A DNA stretch of 64,000 nucleotides from Streptomyces sp. NBC_01481 (GTDB lineage Bacteria > Actinomycetota > Actinomycetes > Streptomycetales > Streptomycetaceae): NCBI RefSeq assembly GCF_026339995.1, contig NZ_JAPEPT010000001.1:1500501-1564500 (forward strand), written 5' to 3'. The position numbers and the translations under genes were made by a program. The notes beneath the pieces are model-generated. The model did not search any database. It worked only from the letters and a program-made list of their open reading frames with translations, and was not told the origin of the DNA. How positions within the stretch are numbered: position 1 is the first letter of the stretch; the number at the start of each line of letters is the position of its first letter. Below, piece after piece: positions 9,207 through 18,412 of the stretch.

Positions 9207-10898
9207 GTGACAACCATCACTTCCGATTCCGGGAACCCGCCGGACCGGTCCGCGCGCGAGGCCCCCTCATTTAGCCGCGGGCCGGGTGCGCCGGGTACGC
9301 TCACCGCCGTGTCGCACGCTGATCAGTACCGAACCGCCCAGCAGGACGCCCCCGCCAAACAGACGGGAGCGCCCCGTCCGGACCGGCCCCGCCCGACATC
9401 CCTGGGGGAGCTGGCCGCCGAGCTGGGTGTGAAGAGCCCCGGCCCCGGTGAGGTCACCGGCATCACCCACGACTCCCGGGCGGTACGCCCAGGCGATGTG
9501 TACGCCGCCCTGCCCGGCGCCCGCTTCCACGGCGCCGACTTCGCCGCCCAGGCGGCTGACCTCGGGGCGGCCGCGATCCTCACCGACCCGGCGGGCGCCG
9601 AGCGCGCCGCCGCGACCGGCCTGCCGGTGCTGGTCACCGACGCCCCGCGCGGCCGCATGGGCGCCCTCGCCGCCGAGATCTACGGGCACCCCGGCGACGG
9701 CCTGCTCCAGATCGGCATCACCGGCACCTCCGGCAAGACCACCTCGGCGTACCTCGTCGAGGGCGGCCTCAGAGCGGCCGGCCACAGCACGGGTCTGATC
9801 GGTACGGTCGAGATGCGGATCGGCGACGAGCGCATCAAATCCGAGCGCACCACCCCGGAAGCAACCGACCTCCAGGCCCTGTTCGCCGTCATGCGCGAAC
9901 GCGGCGTCCAGTCGGTCGCCATGGAGGTCTCCAGCCACGCCCTCGTGCTCGGCCGGGTCGACGGCTGCGTCTTCGACGTCGCCGTCTTCAACAACCTCAG
10001 CCCCGAGCACATGGAATTCCACTCCGGCATGGAGGACTACTTCCAGGCGAAGGCGCAGCTGTTCACGCCGAAGCGCAGCAGGCTCGGGGTCGTGAACTTC
10101 GACGACGAGTACGGCCGCAGGCTCCTCAAGGAGGCGTCCGTACCGGTCACCAGCTTCTCCGCCGAGGGCCACCCGGACGCCGACTGGCGGGCCGAGGACG
10201 TCGAAGTCAGCGCGGTCGGCTCCGCGTTCACGGCGGTCGGCCCGGCGGGCGAGCGGATCCGCGCACAGGCCCCGCTGCCCGGGCCGTTCAACGTCGCCAA
10301 CACCCTGGCCGCCGTGGTCACCCTCGCCGTCGCCGGGATCGACCCGCAGACCGCCGCCGACGGCATCGCCGCCGTCCCCGGCGTACCGGGCCGGCTGGAG
10401 CGTGTGGACGCGGGCCAGCCGTATCTCGCCGTCGTCGACTACGCCCACAAGACGGACGCCGTCGAATCGGTCCTGCGCTCCCTGCGCAAGGTCACCGAGG
10501 GCAAGGTGCACATCGTCCTCGGCTGCGGCGGCGACCGGGACCAGACCAAGCGCGGCCCGATGGGCGCCGCTGCCGCACGCCTCGCCGACACCGCCGTACT
10601 GACCTCCGACAACCCGCGCTCCGAGGACCCCCTCGCGATCCTGGCCGCGATGCTCGCCGGGGCGGCCGAGGTACCGATCCACGAACGCGGCGACGTCCTG
10701 GTCGAGGCAGACCGGGCCGCCGCCATCGCCGCGGCCGTTGCCCGCGCACAGCCCGGCGACACCGTGCTGGTCGCCGGCAAGGGCCACGAACAGGGCCAGG
10801 ACATCGCCGGAGTGGTCCGCCCCTTCGACGACCGCCAGGTCCTGCGCGCGGCCATCGAGAACGCCGCAAGCTCTTCGAACAGTGGGATGAAGCAGTGA
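9207..10898 (+). CDS. murE: UDP-N-acetylmuramoyl-tripeptide synthetase MurE
   Basis: A Mur ligase of about 563 residues that adds the third stem-peptide residue. It has the ATP loop ITGTSGKTTSAYLVE, the middle motif SSHALVLGRVDGCVFD and the C-terminal substrate motif DNPRSEDP. DNPR indicates a diaminopimelate-adding enzyme, fitting the LL-DAP wall of Streptomyces. The GTG at 9207 was chosen because it follows GGAGGAA at six bases; an in-frame GTG at 9309 would remove a 34-residue poorly conserved extension. It sits 17 bp after ftsI and overlaps murF by GTGA. Confidence 0.94.
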   Translation: MTTITSDSGNPPDRSAREAPSFSRGPGAPGTLTAVSHADQYRTAQQDAPAKQTGAPRPDRPRPTSLGELAAELGVKSPGPGEVTGITHDSRAVRPGDVYAALPGARFHGADFAAQAADLGAAAILTDPAGAERAAATGLPVLVTDAPRGRMGALAAEIYGHPGDGLLQIGITGTSGKTTSAYLVEGGLRAAGHSTGLIGTVEMRIGDERIKSERTTPEATDLQALFAVMRERGVQSVAMEVSSHALVLGRVDGCVFDVAVFNNLSPEHMEFHSGMEDYFQAKAQLFTPKRSRLGVVNFDDEYGRRLLKEASVPVTSFSAEGHPDADWRAEDVEVSAVGSAFTAVGPAGERIRAQAPLPGPFNVANTLAAVVTLAVAGIDPQTAADGIAAVPGVPGRLERVDAGQPYLAVVDYAHKTDAVESVLRSLRKVTEGKVHIVLGCGGDRDQTKRGPMGAAAARLADTAVLTSDNPRSEDPLAILAAMLAGAAEVPIHERGDVLVEADRAAAIAAAVARAQPGDTVLVAGKGHEQGQDIAGVVRPFDDRQVLRAAIENAASSSNSGMKQ

Positions 10899-12310
10899 TC
10901 GCCCTCTCCCTCGCCGAGATCGCCGAAATCGTCGGCGGGCAGTCGTACGACATACCGGATCCGGACCTGCGGGTCACCGGTCCCGTCGTCATCGACTCCC
11001 GCGCGGTGCAGCCCGGCGCCCTTTTCGCCGCCTTCGCGGGCGAGAAGGTCGACGGCCACGACTACGCCCAGCGGGCCGCGGCGGCAGGCGCGGCCGCCGT
11101 GCTGGCCACCCGCCCCGTCGGCGTGCCCGCGATCGTCGTGCCGGACGTGACCGCCGCACTCGGCGCCCTCGCACGCTCCGTCGTCGAACGCCTCGGCACC
11201 ACGACCGTCGCGCTCACCGGCTCCTCCGGCAAGACCAGCACCAAGGACCTCATCGCCCAGGTCCTTGAGCGCAAAGGCCCCACGGTCTACCCGGCGGGCA
11301 ATCTGAACAACGAGATCGGTCTGCCGCTGACCGCGCTGCGGGCCGCCGAGGACACCGAGCACCTCGTCCTTGAGATGGGCGCCCGCTACATCGGCGACAT
11401 CCGCTATCTCACCGGCCTGGTCCCGCCGAAGGTCTCTCTCGTACTGAACGTCGGCACCGCCCACATCGGCGAGTTCGGCGGCCGTGAGCAGATCGCCGAG
11501 GCCAAGGGCGAGATCGTCGAATGTCTGCCCCCGGCCGATGCGGGCGGCGTGGCCGTCCTCAACGCCGACGACCCCCTCGTACGCGCCATGGCGTCCCGCA
11601 CCAAGGCCCGCGTGATCCTCTTCGGAGAAGCCGCGGACGCGGACGTACGTGCCGAGAATGTCCGGCTCACCCGGCAAGGACAGCCTGCCTTCACACTCCA
11701 CACCCCCACCGGGTGCAGTGACGTGACCATGCGGCTGTACGGTGAGCACCACGTGTCGAACGCGCTCGCCGCGGCCGCCGTCGCCCATGAGCTGGGCATG
11801 TCCGTCGACGAGATCGCCCTGGCGCTCTCCGAGGCCGGCACCCTCTCGCGCTGGCGCATGGAGGTCACCGAGCGTCCGGACGGCGTGACGGTCGTCAACG
11901 ACGCCTACAACGCGAACCCCGAGTCCATGAGAGCCGCGCTGCGTGCGCTCGCGGCCATGGGCCAGGGTCGGCGGACGTGGGCGGTGCTCGGCCAGATGGC
12001 CGAGCTCGGCGGCGAAGCGCTCGCCGAGCACGACGCGGTCGGGCGGCTCGCCGTCCGGCTCAACGTCAGCAAGCTTGTCGCAGTCGGGGGCAGGGAAGCG
12101 TCCTGGCTTCAACTGGGCGCATATAACGAGGGTTCGTGGGGTGAGGAGTCGGTGCACGTGTCCGACGCGCAGGCGGCGGTCGACCTGTTGCGCAGTGAAC
12201 TGCGTCCGGGAGACGTCGTGCTGGTGAAGGCTTCCAGGTCGGTCGGGCTCGAGCGGGTCGCCCAGGCGCTGCTCGAGACCACGACCGAGGGCGAGGTCAC
12301 CGGCCGATGA
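10895..12310 (+). CDS. murF: UDP-N-acetylmuramoyl-tripeptide-D-Ala-D-Ala ligase MurF
   Basis: A 471-residue Mur ligase that attaches D-Ala-D-Ala to complete the UDP-MurNAc-pentapeptide. The ATP site is ALTGSSGKTSTKDLI; the central domain has LEMGARYIGDI and NVGTAHIGEFGG; the C-terminal domain has VVNDAYNANPESMRAAL. It follows murE with a GTGA overlap and precedes mraY with an ATGA overlap, so these products are probably made in fixed proportion. Length is normal for the family. Confidence 0.95.
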   Translation: MIALSLAEIAEIVGGQSYDIPDPDLRVTGPVVIDSRAVQPGALFAAFAGEKVDGHDYAQRAAAAGAAAVLATRPVGVPAIVVPDVTAALGALARSVVERLGTTTVALTGSSGKTSTKDLIAQVLERKGPTVYPAGNLNNEIGLPLTALRAAEDTEHLVLEMGARYIGDIRYLTGLVPPKVSLVLNVGTAHIGEFGGREQIAEAKGEIVECLPPADAGGVAVLNADDPLVRAMASRTKARVILFGEAADADVRAENVRLTRQGQPAFTLHTPTGCSDVTMRLYGEHHVSNALAAAAVAHELGMSVDEIALALSEAGTLSRWRMEVTERPDGVTVVNDAYNANPESMRAALRALAAMGQGRRTWAVLGQMAELGGEALAEHDAVGRLAVRLNVSKLVAVGGREASWLQLGAYNEGSWGEESVHVSDAQAAVDLLRSELRPGDVVLVKASRSVGLERVAQALLETTTEGEVTGR

Positions 12311-13377
12311 GGCAGATCCTCTTCGCGGGAGCCATCGGGCTCTTTCTGACCCTGGTCGGTACCCCGCTGCTCATCAAACTCCTGGCCCGCAAGGGATACG
12401 GGCAGTTCATCCGGGACGACGGCCCGCGCAGCCACGGCAGCAAGAAGGGCACGCCCACCATGGGCGGTATCTCCTTCATCCTGGCCACACTGATCGCGTA
12501 CGCGCTGTCCAAGGTGATCACCGGCGAGGACCCGAGGTTCTCGGGTGTGCTGGTGCTCTTCCTGATGGCGGGCATGGGCCTGGTCGGCTTCCTGGACGAC
12601 TACATCAAGATCGTCAAGCAGCGCTCGCTCGGTCTGCGGGCCAAGGCCAAGATGGCCGGACAGCTGATCGTCGGCATCGCCTTCGCCGTGCTGTCACTGC
12701 AGTTCGCCGACGCCCGCAACCAGACCCCCGCATCCACCAAGCTGTCGTTCATCACGGACTTCGGCTGGTCGATCGGCCCGGTGATCTTCGTGGTCTGGGC
12801 GCTGTTCATGATTCTCGCGATGTCCAACGGCGTGAATCTGACCGACGGTCTGGACGGCCTGGCCACCGGCGCCTCGGTGATGGTCTTCGGCGCGTACACC
12901 TTCATCGGGCTCTGGCAGTTCCAGGAGTCCTGCGCCAACGCGGTGACACTCACCAACCCCAACGCCTGCTTCGAGGTGCGGGATCCGCTCGATCTCGCCG
13001 TCGTCGCCTCCGCCCTGATGGGCTCCTGCTTCGGCTTCCTGTGGTGGAACACCTCGCCCGCCAAGATCTTCATGGGCGACACCGGCTCGCTCGCCCTCGG
13101 CGGTGCGCTCGCGGGTCTGGCGATCTGCTCCCGTACGGAGTTGCTGCTCGCCCTCCTCGGCGGACTGTTCGTCCTGATCACCATGTCCGTGGTCATCCAG
13201 GTCGGTTCCTTCAAGATGACCGGTAAGCGGGTCTTCCGGATGGCGCCGCTCCAGCACCACTTCGAACTCAAGGGGTGGTCCGAAGTCCTTGTGGTGGTCC
13301 GCTTCTGGATCATCCAGGGCATGTGCGTCATCGTGGGTCTGGGGCTCTTCTACGCGGGCTGGGCGGCCGACAAGTGA
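12307..13377 (+). CDS. mraY: Phospho-MurNAc-pentapeptide translocase MraY
   Basis: A 356-residue polytopic membrane enzyme that moves phospho-MurNAc-pentapeptide to undecaprenyl phosphate, giving lipid I. About ten hydrophobic segments are visible. Family motifs: GLVGFLDDYIKI (catalytic Asp pair), SNGVNLTDGLDGLATG, FMGDTGSLALGG and the histidine-rich loop APLQHHFELKGW. The ATG overlaps the murF stop and the stop overlaps the murD GTG. Confidence 0.96.
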   Translation: MRQILFAGAIGLFLTLVGTPLLIKLLARKGYGQFIRDDGPRSHGSKKGTPTMGGISFILATLIAYALSKVITGEDPRFSGVLVLFLMAGMGLVGFLDDYIKIVKQRSLGLRAKAKMAGQLIVGIAFAVLSLQFADARNQTPASTKLSFITDFGWSIGPVIFVVWALFMILAMSNGVNLTDGLDGLATGASVMVFGAYTFIGLWQFQESCANAVTLTNPNACFEVRDPLDLAVVASALMGSCFGFLWWNTSPAKIFMGDTGSLALGGALAGLAICSRTELLLALLGGLFVLITMSVVIQVGSFKMTGKRVFRMAPLQHHFELKGWSEVLVVVRFWIIQGMCVIVGLGLFYAGWAADK

Positions 13378-14792
13378 GTGCGCAGGACTGGCAGGGCAAG
13401 CGGGTCACTGTCGCGGGTCTCGGAGTCTCCGGGATCCCGGCCGCCCGCGTGCTCCACGGTCTGGGCGCCGTCGTCACCGTCGTCAACGACGGGGACGACG
13501 AGCGCTCCCGCGCCCAGGCCGCCGAACTGGAGGCGGAGGGAATCACCGTCCGCCTCGGTGACGGGGCGACCCTGCCCGAGGGCACCGAGCTCATCGTCAC
13601 CACCCCCGGCTGGAAGCCGGACAAGCCGCTCTTCCAGGCCGCGGCCGGGGCGGGCGTCCCCGTCTGGGGCGATGTCGAACTGGCCTGGCGGCTGCGCGGT
13701 CCCGACGCCGCGCCCTGGCTCGCGGTCACCGGCACCAACGGCAAGACCACGACCGTGCGGATGCTCGCCTCGATCCTCGAAGCCGCGGGTCTGCGCACGG
13801 CTGCCGTCGGCAACATCGGCGTCTCGCTCCTCGATGCGGTACTCGGCGACACGACGTACGACGTTCTCGCCGTCGAACTCTCCAGCTACCAGCTGCACTG
13901 GGCGCCTTCGCTGCGCGCCCACTCCGCCGTCGTGCTCAACCTGGCGCCGGACCACCTCGACTGGCACGGCTCGATGGAGGCGTACACCGCCGACAAGGGC
14001 CGTATCTACGAGGGCAACAAGGTCGCCTGCGTCTACAACGCCGCCGACAAGGCCACCGAGGACCTGGTGCGCGAGGCCGACGTCGAGGAGGGCTGCCGGG
14101 CCATCGGCTTCACTCTGGGCACGCCGGGCCCCTCCCAACTCGGCGTCGTGGACGGGATCCTGGTCGACCGCGCCTTCGTCGACAACCGGCACAAGCAGGC
14201 CCAGGAGCTCGCCGAGGTCGGGGACGTCAGCCCGCCCGCCCCGCACAACATCGCCAACGCCCTTGCGGCGGCGGCGCTGGCCCGTGCGTACGGTGTCGCA
14301 CCCGCGGCCGTACGCGACGGACTGCGCAGCTTCCGGCCCGACCCGCACCGCATCGAGAAGGTCGCGGACGTCGCCGGTGTCGCGTACATCGACGACTCCA
14401 AGGCCACCAACACCCATGCCGCGGAAGCCTCCCTGGCCGCCTACGACCCGATCGTGTGGATCGCGGGCGGTCTGGCCAAGGGGGCGACCTTCGACGAGCT
14501 CGTCTCGAAGTCGGCACAGCGGCTGCGCGGTGTCGTACTGATCGGGGCGGACCGCGCCCTGATCCGCGAAGCCCTCGCGCGACACGCCCCCGAGGTCCCG
14601 GTCGTCGACCTCGACCGGACAGACACTGGGGCGATGTCGGCGGCGGTCCGGGAAGCGGCGCGGCTGGCCCGTCCCGGGGACACGGTTCTGCTGGCCCCGG
14701 CCTGTGCGTCGATGGACATGTTCGCCAACTACAACAAGCGAGGCGAGGCGTTCGCGGACGCGGTCCGTGAACTCCCCGCCGAGCGCGCCTGA
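13374..14792 (+). CDS. murD: UDP-N-acetylmuramoylalanine-D-glutamate ligase MurD
   Basis: A 472-residue Mur ligase that adds D-Glu to UDP-MurNAc-L-Ala in the cytoplasm. It has a Rossmann-like N-terminus (VTVAGLGVSGIPAARVL), the ATP loop VTGTNGKTTTVRML, the motif ELSSYQLHW and the C-terminal segment YIDDSKATNTHAAEASL. The GTG at 13374 (VSAQDWQGKR) overlaps the mraY stop and matches the family start; the frame is open upstream only because it runs over mraY. A 45-bp gap follows before ftsW. Confidence 0.95.
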   Translation: MSAQDWQGKRVTVAGLGVSGIPAARVLHGLGAVVTVVNDGDDERSRAQAAELEAEGITVRLGDGATLPEGTELIVTTPGWKPDKPLFQAAAGAGVPVWGDVELAWRLRGPDAAPWLAVTGTNGKTTTVRMLASILEAAGLRTAAVGNIGVSLLDAVLGDTTYDVLAVELSSYQLHWAPSLRAHSAVVLNLAPDHLDWHGSMEAYTADKGRIYEGNKVACVYNAADKATEDLVREADVEEGCRAIGFTLGTPGPSQLGVVDGILVDRAFVDNRHKQAQELAEVGDVSPPAPHNIANALAAAALARAYGVAPAAVRDGLRSFRPDPHRIEKVADVAGVAYIDDSKATNTHAAEASLAAYDPIVWIAGGLAKGATFDELVSKSAQRLRGVVLIGADRALIREALARHAPEVPVVDLDRTDTGAMSAAVREAARLARPGDTVLLAPACASMDMFANYNKRGEAFADAVRELPAERA

Positions 14793-14837
14793 CCGGCCAC
14801 ACCCCCGCGCCAGGCACGACTGGAGGGGACAGCGACC

Positions 14838-16223
14838 ATGCCGGCCGATGACACCGACGCCGCCCCCTCCGGGCGAGTCCGGAGCCGCCGGACGGGCTCC
14901 AAAGGAGCCTCTCCGGCGATCGAGGCGAGGCGCCCGGGGCGGAGCCCCGCCCTCACCCGCAGGCCAAGCGCCACCCGCCCGCCCCGCAGCAGGGGCGCAC
15001 GAAGGCTGTACGAGCAGGCACGCCGCGCCTGGGACCGCCCGCTGACCGCCTACTACCTGATCCTCGGCAGCAGCCTGCTGATCACCGTGCTCGGCCTGGT
15101 GATGGTCTACTCCGCCTCGATGATCAAGGCGCTGGAGCTGTCGCTCCCGGCCTCGTACTTCTTCCGCAAGCAGTTCCTCGCCGCGGCCATCGGCACCGGT
15201 CTGCTGCTGGTCGCGTCCCGGATGCCCGCGAAGCTCCACCGGGCCCTGTCCTACCCGCTGCTCATGGGCGCCATCTTCCTGATGGTGCTCGTCCAGATCC
15301 CCGGGATAGGGCACGCGGTCAACGGCAACCAGAACTGGATCTATCTGGGCGGCCCCTTCCAGCTCCAGCCCAGCGAGTTCGGCAAGCTGGCGCTGATCCT
15401 GTGGGGCGCCGACCTGCTGGCCCGCAAGCAGGACAAGCGTCTGCTCACCCAGTGGAAGCACATGCTGGTCCCGCTCGTCCCGGTCGCCTTCCTGCTGCTC
15501 GGCCTGATCATGCTCGGCGGCGACATGGGTACGGCGATCATCCTCACCGCGATCCTGTTCGGCCTGTTGTGGCTGGCGGGAGCGCCGACCCGGCTGTTCG
15601 CGGGCGTGCTCGGCATCGCCGCCCTCGTCGGTCTGATGCTCATCAAGACAAATGCGAACCGGATGTCCCGGCTCTCCTGCATCGGCGCGATCGACCTCGG
15701 CCCCCAAGGCGAGTGCTGGCAGGCTGTGCACGGCATCTATGCTCTTGCGTCTGGCGGATGGTTCGGTTCCGGTCTCGGTGCAAGTGTGGAAAAATGGGGT
15801 CAACTCCCCGAACCTCACACCGATTTCATCTTCGCCATCGCCGGGGAGGAACTCGGTCTGGCGGGGACGCTGTCGGTGCTCGCCCTGTTCGCGGCTCTAG
15901 GCTATGCGGGTATCCGCGTGGCCGGACGCACGGAGGACCCCTTCGTGAGGTACGCCGCGGGAGGTGTGACCACCTGGATCACGGCCCAGGCCGTGGTCAA
16001 CATCGGTGCGGTGCTCGGCCTGCTGCCGATCGCCGGTGTCCCGCTCCCGCTGTTCTCCTACGGAGGGTCGGCCCTGCTGCCGACCATGTTCGCTGTGGGG
16101 CTGCTGATCGCCTTCGCGCGAGAGGACCCGGCCGCGAAGGCGGCTCTGGCCGTGCGGAGGCCCGGGGTGAGATGGAAAACGATGAGGCGGCGCGTCAAGA
16201 TGCGTCCGTCCGGAGAGCGGTGA
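14838..16223 (+). CDS. ftsW: Septal SEDS glycosyltransferase FtsW
   Basis: A 461-residue SEDS protein with about ten membrane segments that polymerises lipid II at the septum with FtsI. Recognisable stretches are NGNQNWIYLGGPFQLQPSEF, GGDMGTAIILTAI, PEPHTDFIFAIAGEELGLAG and FSYGGSALLPTMFAVGLL. An unusually long basic, Ser/Arg-rich cytoplasmic N-terminus of about 65 residues precedes the first membrane segment. The ATG follows GGAGGGG. The long gap after murD could hold an extra regulatory element, but nothing specific is visible. Confidence 0.94.
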   Translation: MPADDTDAAPSGRVRSRRTGSKGASPAIEARRPGRSPALTRRPSATRPPRSRGARRLYEQARRAWDRPLTAYYLILGSSLLITVLGLVMVYSASMIKALELSLPASYFFRKQFLAAAIGTGLLLVASRMPAKLHRALSYPLLMGAIFLMVLVQIPGIGHAVNGNQNWIYLGGPFQLQPSEFGKLALILWGADLLARKQDKRLLTQWKHMLVPLVPVAFLLLGLIMLGGDMGTAIILTAILFGLLWLAGAPTRLFAGVLGIAALVGLMLIKTNANRMSRLSCIGAIDLGPQGECWQAVHGIYALASGGWFGSGLGASVEKWGQLPEPHTDFIFAIAGEELGLAGTLSVLALFAALGYAGIRVAGRTEDPFVRYAAGGVTTWITAQAVVNIGAVLGLLPIAGVPLPLFSYGGSALLPTMFAVGLLIAFAREDPAAKAALAVRRPGVRWKTMRRRVKMRPSGER

Positions 16224-16229
16224 ATTTCG

Positions 16230-17324
16230 GTGCATGTCGTACTCGCCGGTGGGGGGACCGCCGGCCACATCGAGCCCGCGCTCGCCCTCGCGGACGCCCT
16301 GCGCAGGCAGGACCCGACCGTGGGTATCACGGCCCTGGGCACGGAGAAGGGGCTCGAGACCAGGCTCGTGCCCGAGCGGGGCTACGAGCTGGCGCTCATC
16401 CCCGCCGTTCCGCTGCCGCGCAAGCCCACCCCTGAGCTGATCACCGTCCCCGGGCGGCTGCGCGGCACGATCAAGGCCGCCGAGCAGATCCTGGAGCGTA
16501 CGAAGGCGGACTGCGTCGTCGGCTTCGGCGGCTATGTCGCGCTGCCCGGCTATCTGGCGGCCAAGCGCCTCGGCGTGCCGATCGTGGTCCACGAGGCCAA
16601 CGCCCGGCCCGGCCTGGCCAACAAGATCGGTTCGCGGTACGCCGCGGGTGTGGCCGTCGCCACGCCCGACAGCAAGCTGCGCAACTCCCGCTACATCGGT
16701 ATCCCGCTGCGCCACACCATCGCCACCCTGGACCGCGCCCGGGTCCGCCCCGAGGCACGCGCCGCCTTCGGCCTCGACCCCAACCTGCCGACGCTGCTGG
16801 TCTCCGGTGGCTCGCAGGGCGCCCGCCGCCTCAACGAGGTCATCCAGCAGATCGCTCCGGTGCTCCAGCGCTCGGGCATCCAGATCCTGCACGCGGTCGG
16901 CCCGAAGAACGAACTGCCGCGCGTGGACAACATGCCCGGAATGCCGCCGTACATCCCGGTACCGTACGTGGACCGGATGGATCTCGCGTACGCCGCGGCC
17001 GACATGATGCTCTGCCGCGCGGGCGCGATGACCGTCGCCGAACTCTCCGCCGTCGGGCTGCCCGCCGCGTACGTACCGCTGCCGATCGGCAACGGCGAAC
17101 AGCGGCTGAATGCCCAGCCGGTGGTCAAGGCCGGCGGCGGACTGCTCGTCGACGACGCGGAACTCACACCCGCGTGGGTCCAGGGCAATGTCCTTCCGGT
17201 GCTCGCCGATCCGCACCGGCTGTACGAGATGTCCCGTGCCGCCGCCGAGTTCGGCCGCAGGGATGCCGACGACCTGCTCGTCGGCATGGTGTACGAGGCG
17301 ATTGCTGCACGCCGCAAGGCGTAA
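16230..17324 (+). CDS. murG: Lipid II synthase (GlcNAc transferase) MurG
   Basis: A 364-residue GT-B glycosyltransferase that adds GlcNAc to lipid I at the inner membrane face. The N-terminal loop VVLAGGGTAGHIEPALALA, VGFGGYVALPGYLAA, HEANARPGLANK, LVSGGSQGARRLNE and the UDP-GlcNAc site CRAGAMTVAELSAVGLPA are all present. The GTG at 16230 lies seven bases after the ftsW stop. In mycobacteria murC follows murG; here ftsQ follows directly, so MurC must be encoded elsewhere. Confidence 0.95.
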   Translation: MHVVLAGGGTAGHIEPALALADALRRQDPTVGITALGTEKGLETRLVPERGYELALIPAVPLPRKPTPELITVPGRLRGTIKAAEQILERTKADCVVGFGGYVALPGYLAAKRLGVPIVVHEANARPGLANKIGSRYAAGVAVATPDSKLRNSRYIGIPLRHTIATLDRARVRPEARAAFGLDPNLPTLLVSGGSQGARRLNEVIQQIAPVLQRSGIQILHAVGPKNELPRVDNMPGMPPYIPVPYVDRMDLAYAAADMMLCRAGAMTVAELSAVGLPAAYVPLPIGNGEQRLNAQPVVKAGGGLLVDDAELTPAWVQGNVLPVLADPHRLYEMSRAAAEFGRRDADDLLVGMVYEAIAARRKA

Positions 17325-17339
17325 GAAGGGCAGGGGAGC

Positions 17340-18137
17340 GTGGCCGGTCCGACCACCGCCGAACGCGGTGCGCGGGGGCCTTCGGAGGGGTCGGTCCGCC
17401 CGCCCCGCCAGGGCTCCCCGCTGCGCCGGCTCCGCTTCCCCGGCCGTCGCTCCCTTCTGATCGCCGTGGCTGCGGTTGTTCTCGTCGCCACCGGAATCTG
17501 GGTGCTCTACGGCTCCCAGTGGCTGCGCCTGGAGCAGGTGAAGACCTCCGGAACCGAGGTTCTGACACCGGACGAGGTCACGGCGGCGGCGGCCGTCCCG
17601 ATCGGTTCGCCGCTGATTTCCGTCGATACGGACGCCATTGAGGCCCGGCTTCGGCATAAGCTGCCCCGTATCGACTCGGTGGATGTCGTACGGTCGTGGC
17701 CGGACGGGATCGATCTCAAAGTGACCGAGCGAAAGCCCGTCCTGCTTATGGAGAAGGGCGCACGGTTCATCGAAGTGGACGCGGAAGGCGTCCGGTTCGC
17801 CACGGTGGACAAGGCTCCCAAGGCCCTTCCGCTGCTCGAATTGACCGTGGGCCAGTCCCCGAGTCTGCGCCGTTTCGGACCTGATCGGCTCGTTGTCGAG
17901 GCGGTTCGTGTGTGGGGCGAACTTCCCGGAAAAGTCGCCACGGACACAAGAGTTGTGACAGTCCGCTCATACGACTACATCACCCTGAAGTTGAGCCGGG
18001 GCCGTACGGTGGTCTGGGGCAGCGCAGAGGAGGGCGAGGCGAAGGCGCGCGCTCTCACGGCGCTGATGAAAGCCGCGCCCAAGGCGCGGCACTTCGACGT
18101 GAGCGCGCCAACCGCCCCTGCCGCATCGGGTAGTTGA
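17340..18137 (+). CDS. ftsQ: Cell division protein FtsQ
   Basis: A 265-residue bitopic protein: basic cytoplasmic region, one membrane segment (about residues 40-60, LLIAVAAVVLVATGIWVLYG), a POTRA domain (LRLEQVKTSGTEVLTPDEV) and the beta domain. It forms the FtsQ-DivIC-FtsL complex that regulates septal wall synthesis. The start is GTG at 17340 after AGGGGAG. In S. coelicolor some ftsZ transcription starts near the end of ftsQ; the last third of this gene is less GC-biased at third positions than its neighbours, which would suit embedded control sequence. Confidence 0.9.
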   Translation: MAGPTTAERGARGPSEGSVRPPRQGSPLRRLRFPGRRSLLIAVAAVVLVATGIWVLYGSQWLRLEQVKTSGTEVLTPDEVTAAAAVPIGSPLISVDTDAIEARLRHKLPRIDSVDVVRSWPDGIDLKVTERKPVLLMEKGARFIEVDAEGVRFATVDKAPKALPLLELTVGQSPSLRRFGPDRLVVEAVRVWGELPGKVATDTRVVTVRSYDYITLKLSRGRTVVWGSAEEGEAKARALTALMKAAPKARHFDVSAPTAPAASGS

Positions 18138-18412
18138 CGCGCATCTGTGCTGGCCAGCACCCTGGTTGGTCATCGCTATGGGTGATCACATAGGGTGAAA
18201 AGAAAAACGGGAGGTTCGGCGTGTTCGTTGAACGTGCGCCACTTGTCGACTTAGTGTCCTGTTCGGAGAGTCCAAGAAGCAGACACACTGGTAACCCTAA
18301 ACTTCAGCGTTAGGGTTTGGGTCGGCGTTCCGGACCGTCCCATCGGCATCCGTCGGCGCCGCGCGACAATCGCGCAGCGACGACACGTAACTCGAGGCGA
18401 GAGGCCTTCGAC
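18138..18412 (+). promoter_or_regulatory. ftsZ promoter and leader region
   Basis: A 275-bp gap with no gene. The clearest promoter candidate is TTGAAC (18228-18233), an 18-bp spacer and TAGTGT (18252-18257). A weaker one is TTGGTC near 18166 with CATAGG about 17 bp later. In S. coelicolor ftsZ has several promoters here, one boosted during sporulation by whi regulators. GACAC-type sequences lie near 18282. The ribosome site is GAGAGG just before the GTG at 18413. The hairpin at 18293-18317 lies between the main promoter candidate and the gene. Confidence 0.6.
18293..18317. repeat. 8-bp inverted repeat in the ftsZ leader
   Basis: AACCCTAA (18293-18300) and TTAGGGTT (18310-18317) form a perfect 8-bp inverted repeat with a 9-base loop, about 95 bp before the ftsZ start. 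It is AT-rich for its surroundings. It may be an operator or an RNA hairpin in the ftsZ leader; it has no T-tract and is not a normal terminator. Confidence 0.5.

Noticed and set aside
18293..18317. TTAGGG-like sequence as a telomeric repeat
   Set aside because: Only one copy per strand is present, arranged as a hairpin; Streptomyces telomeres do not use this repeat.
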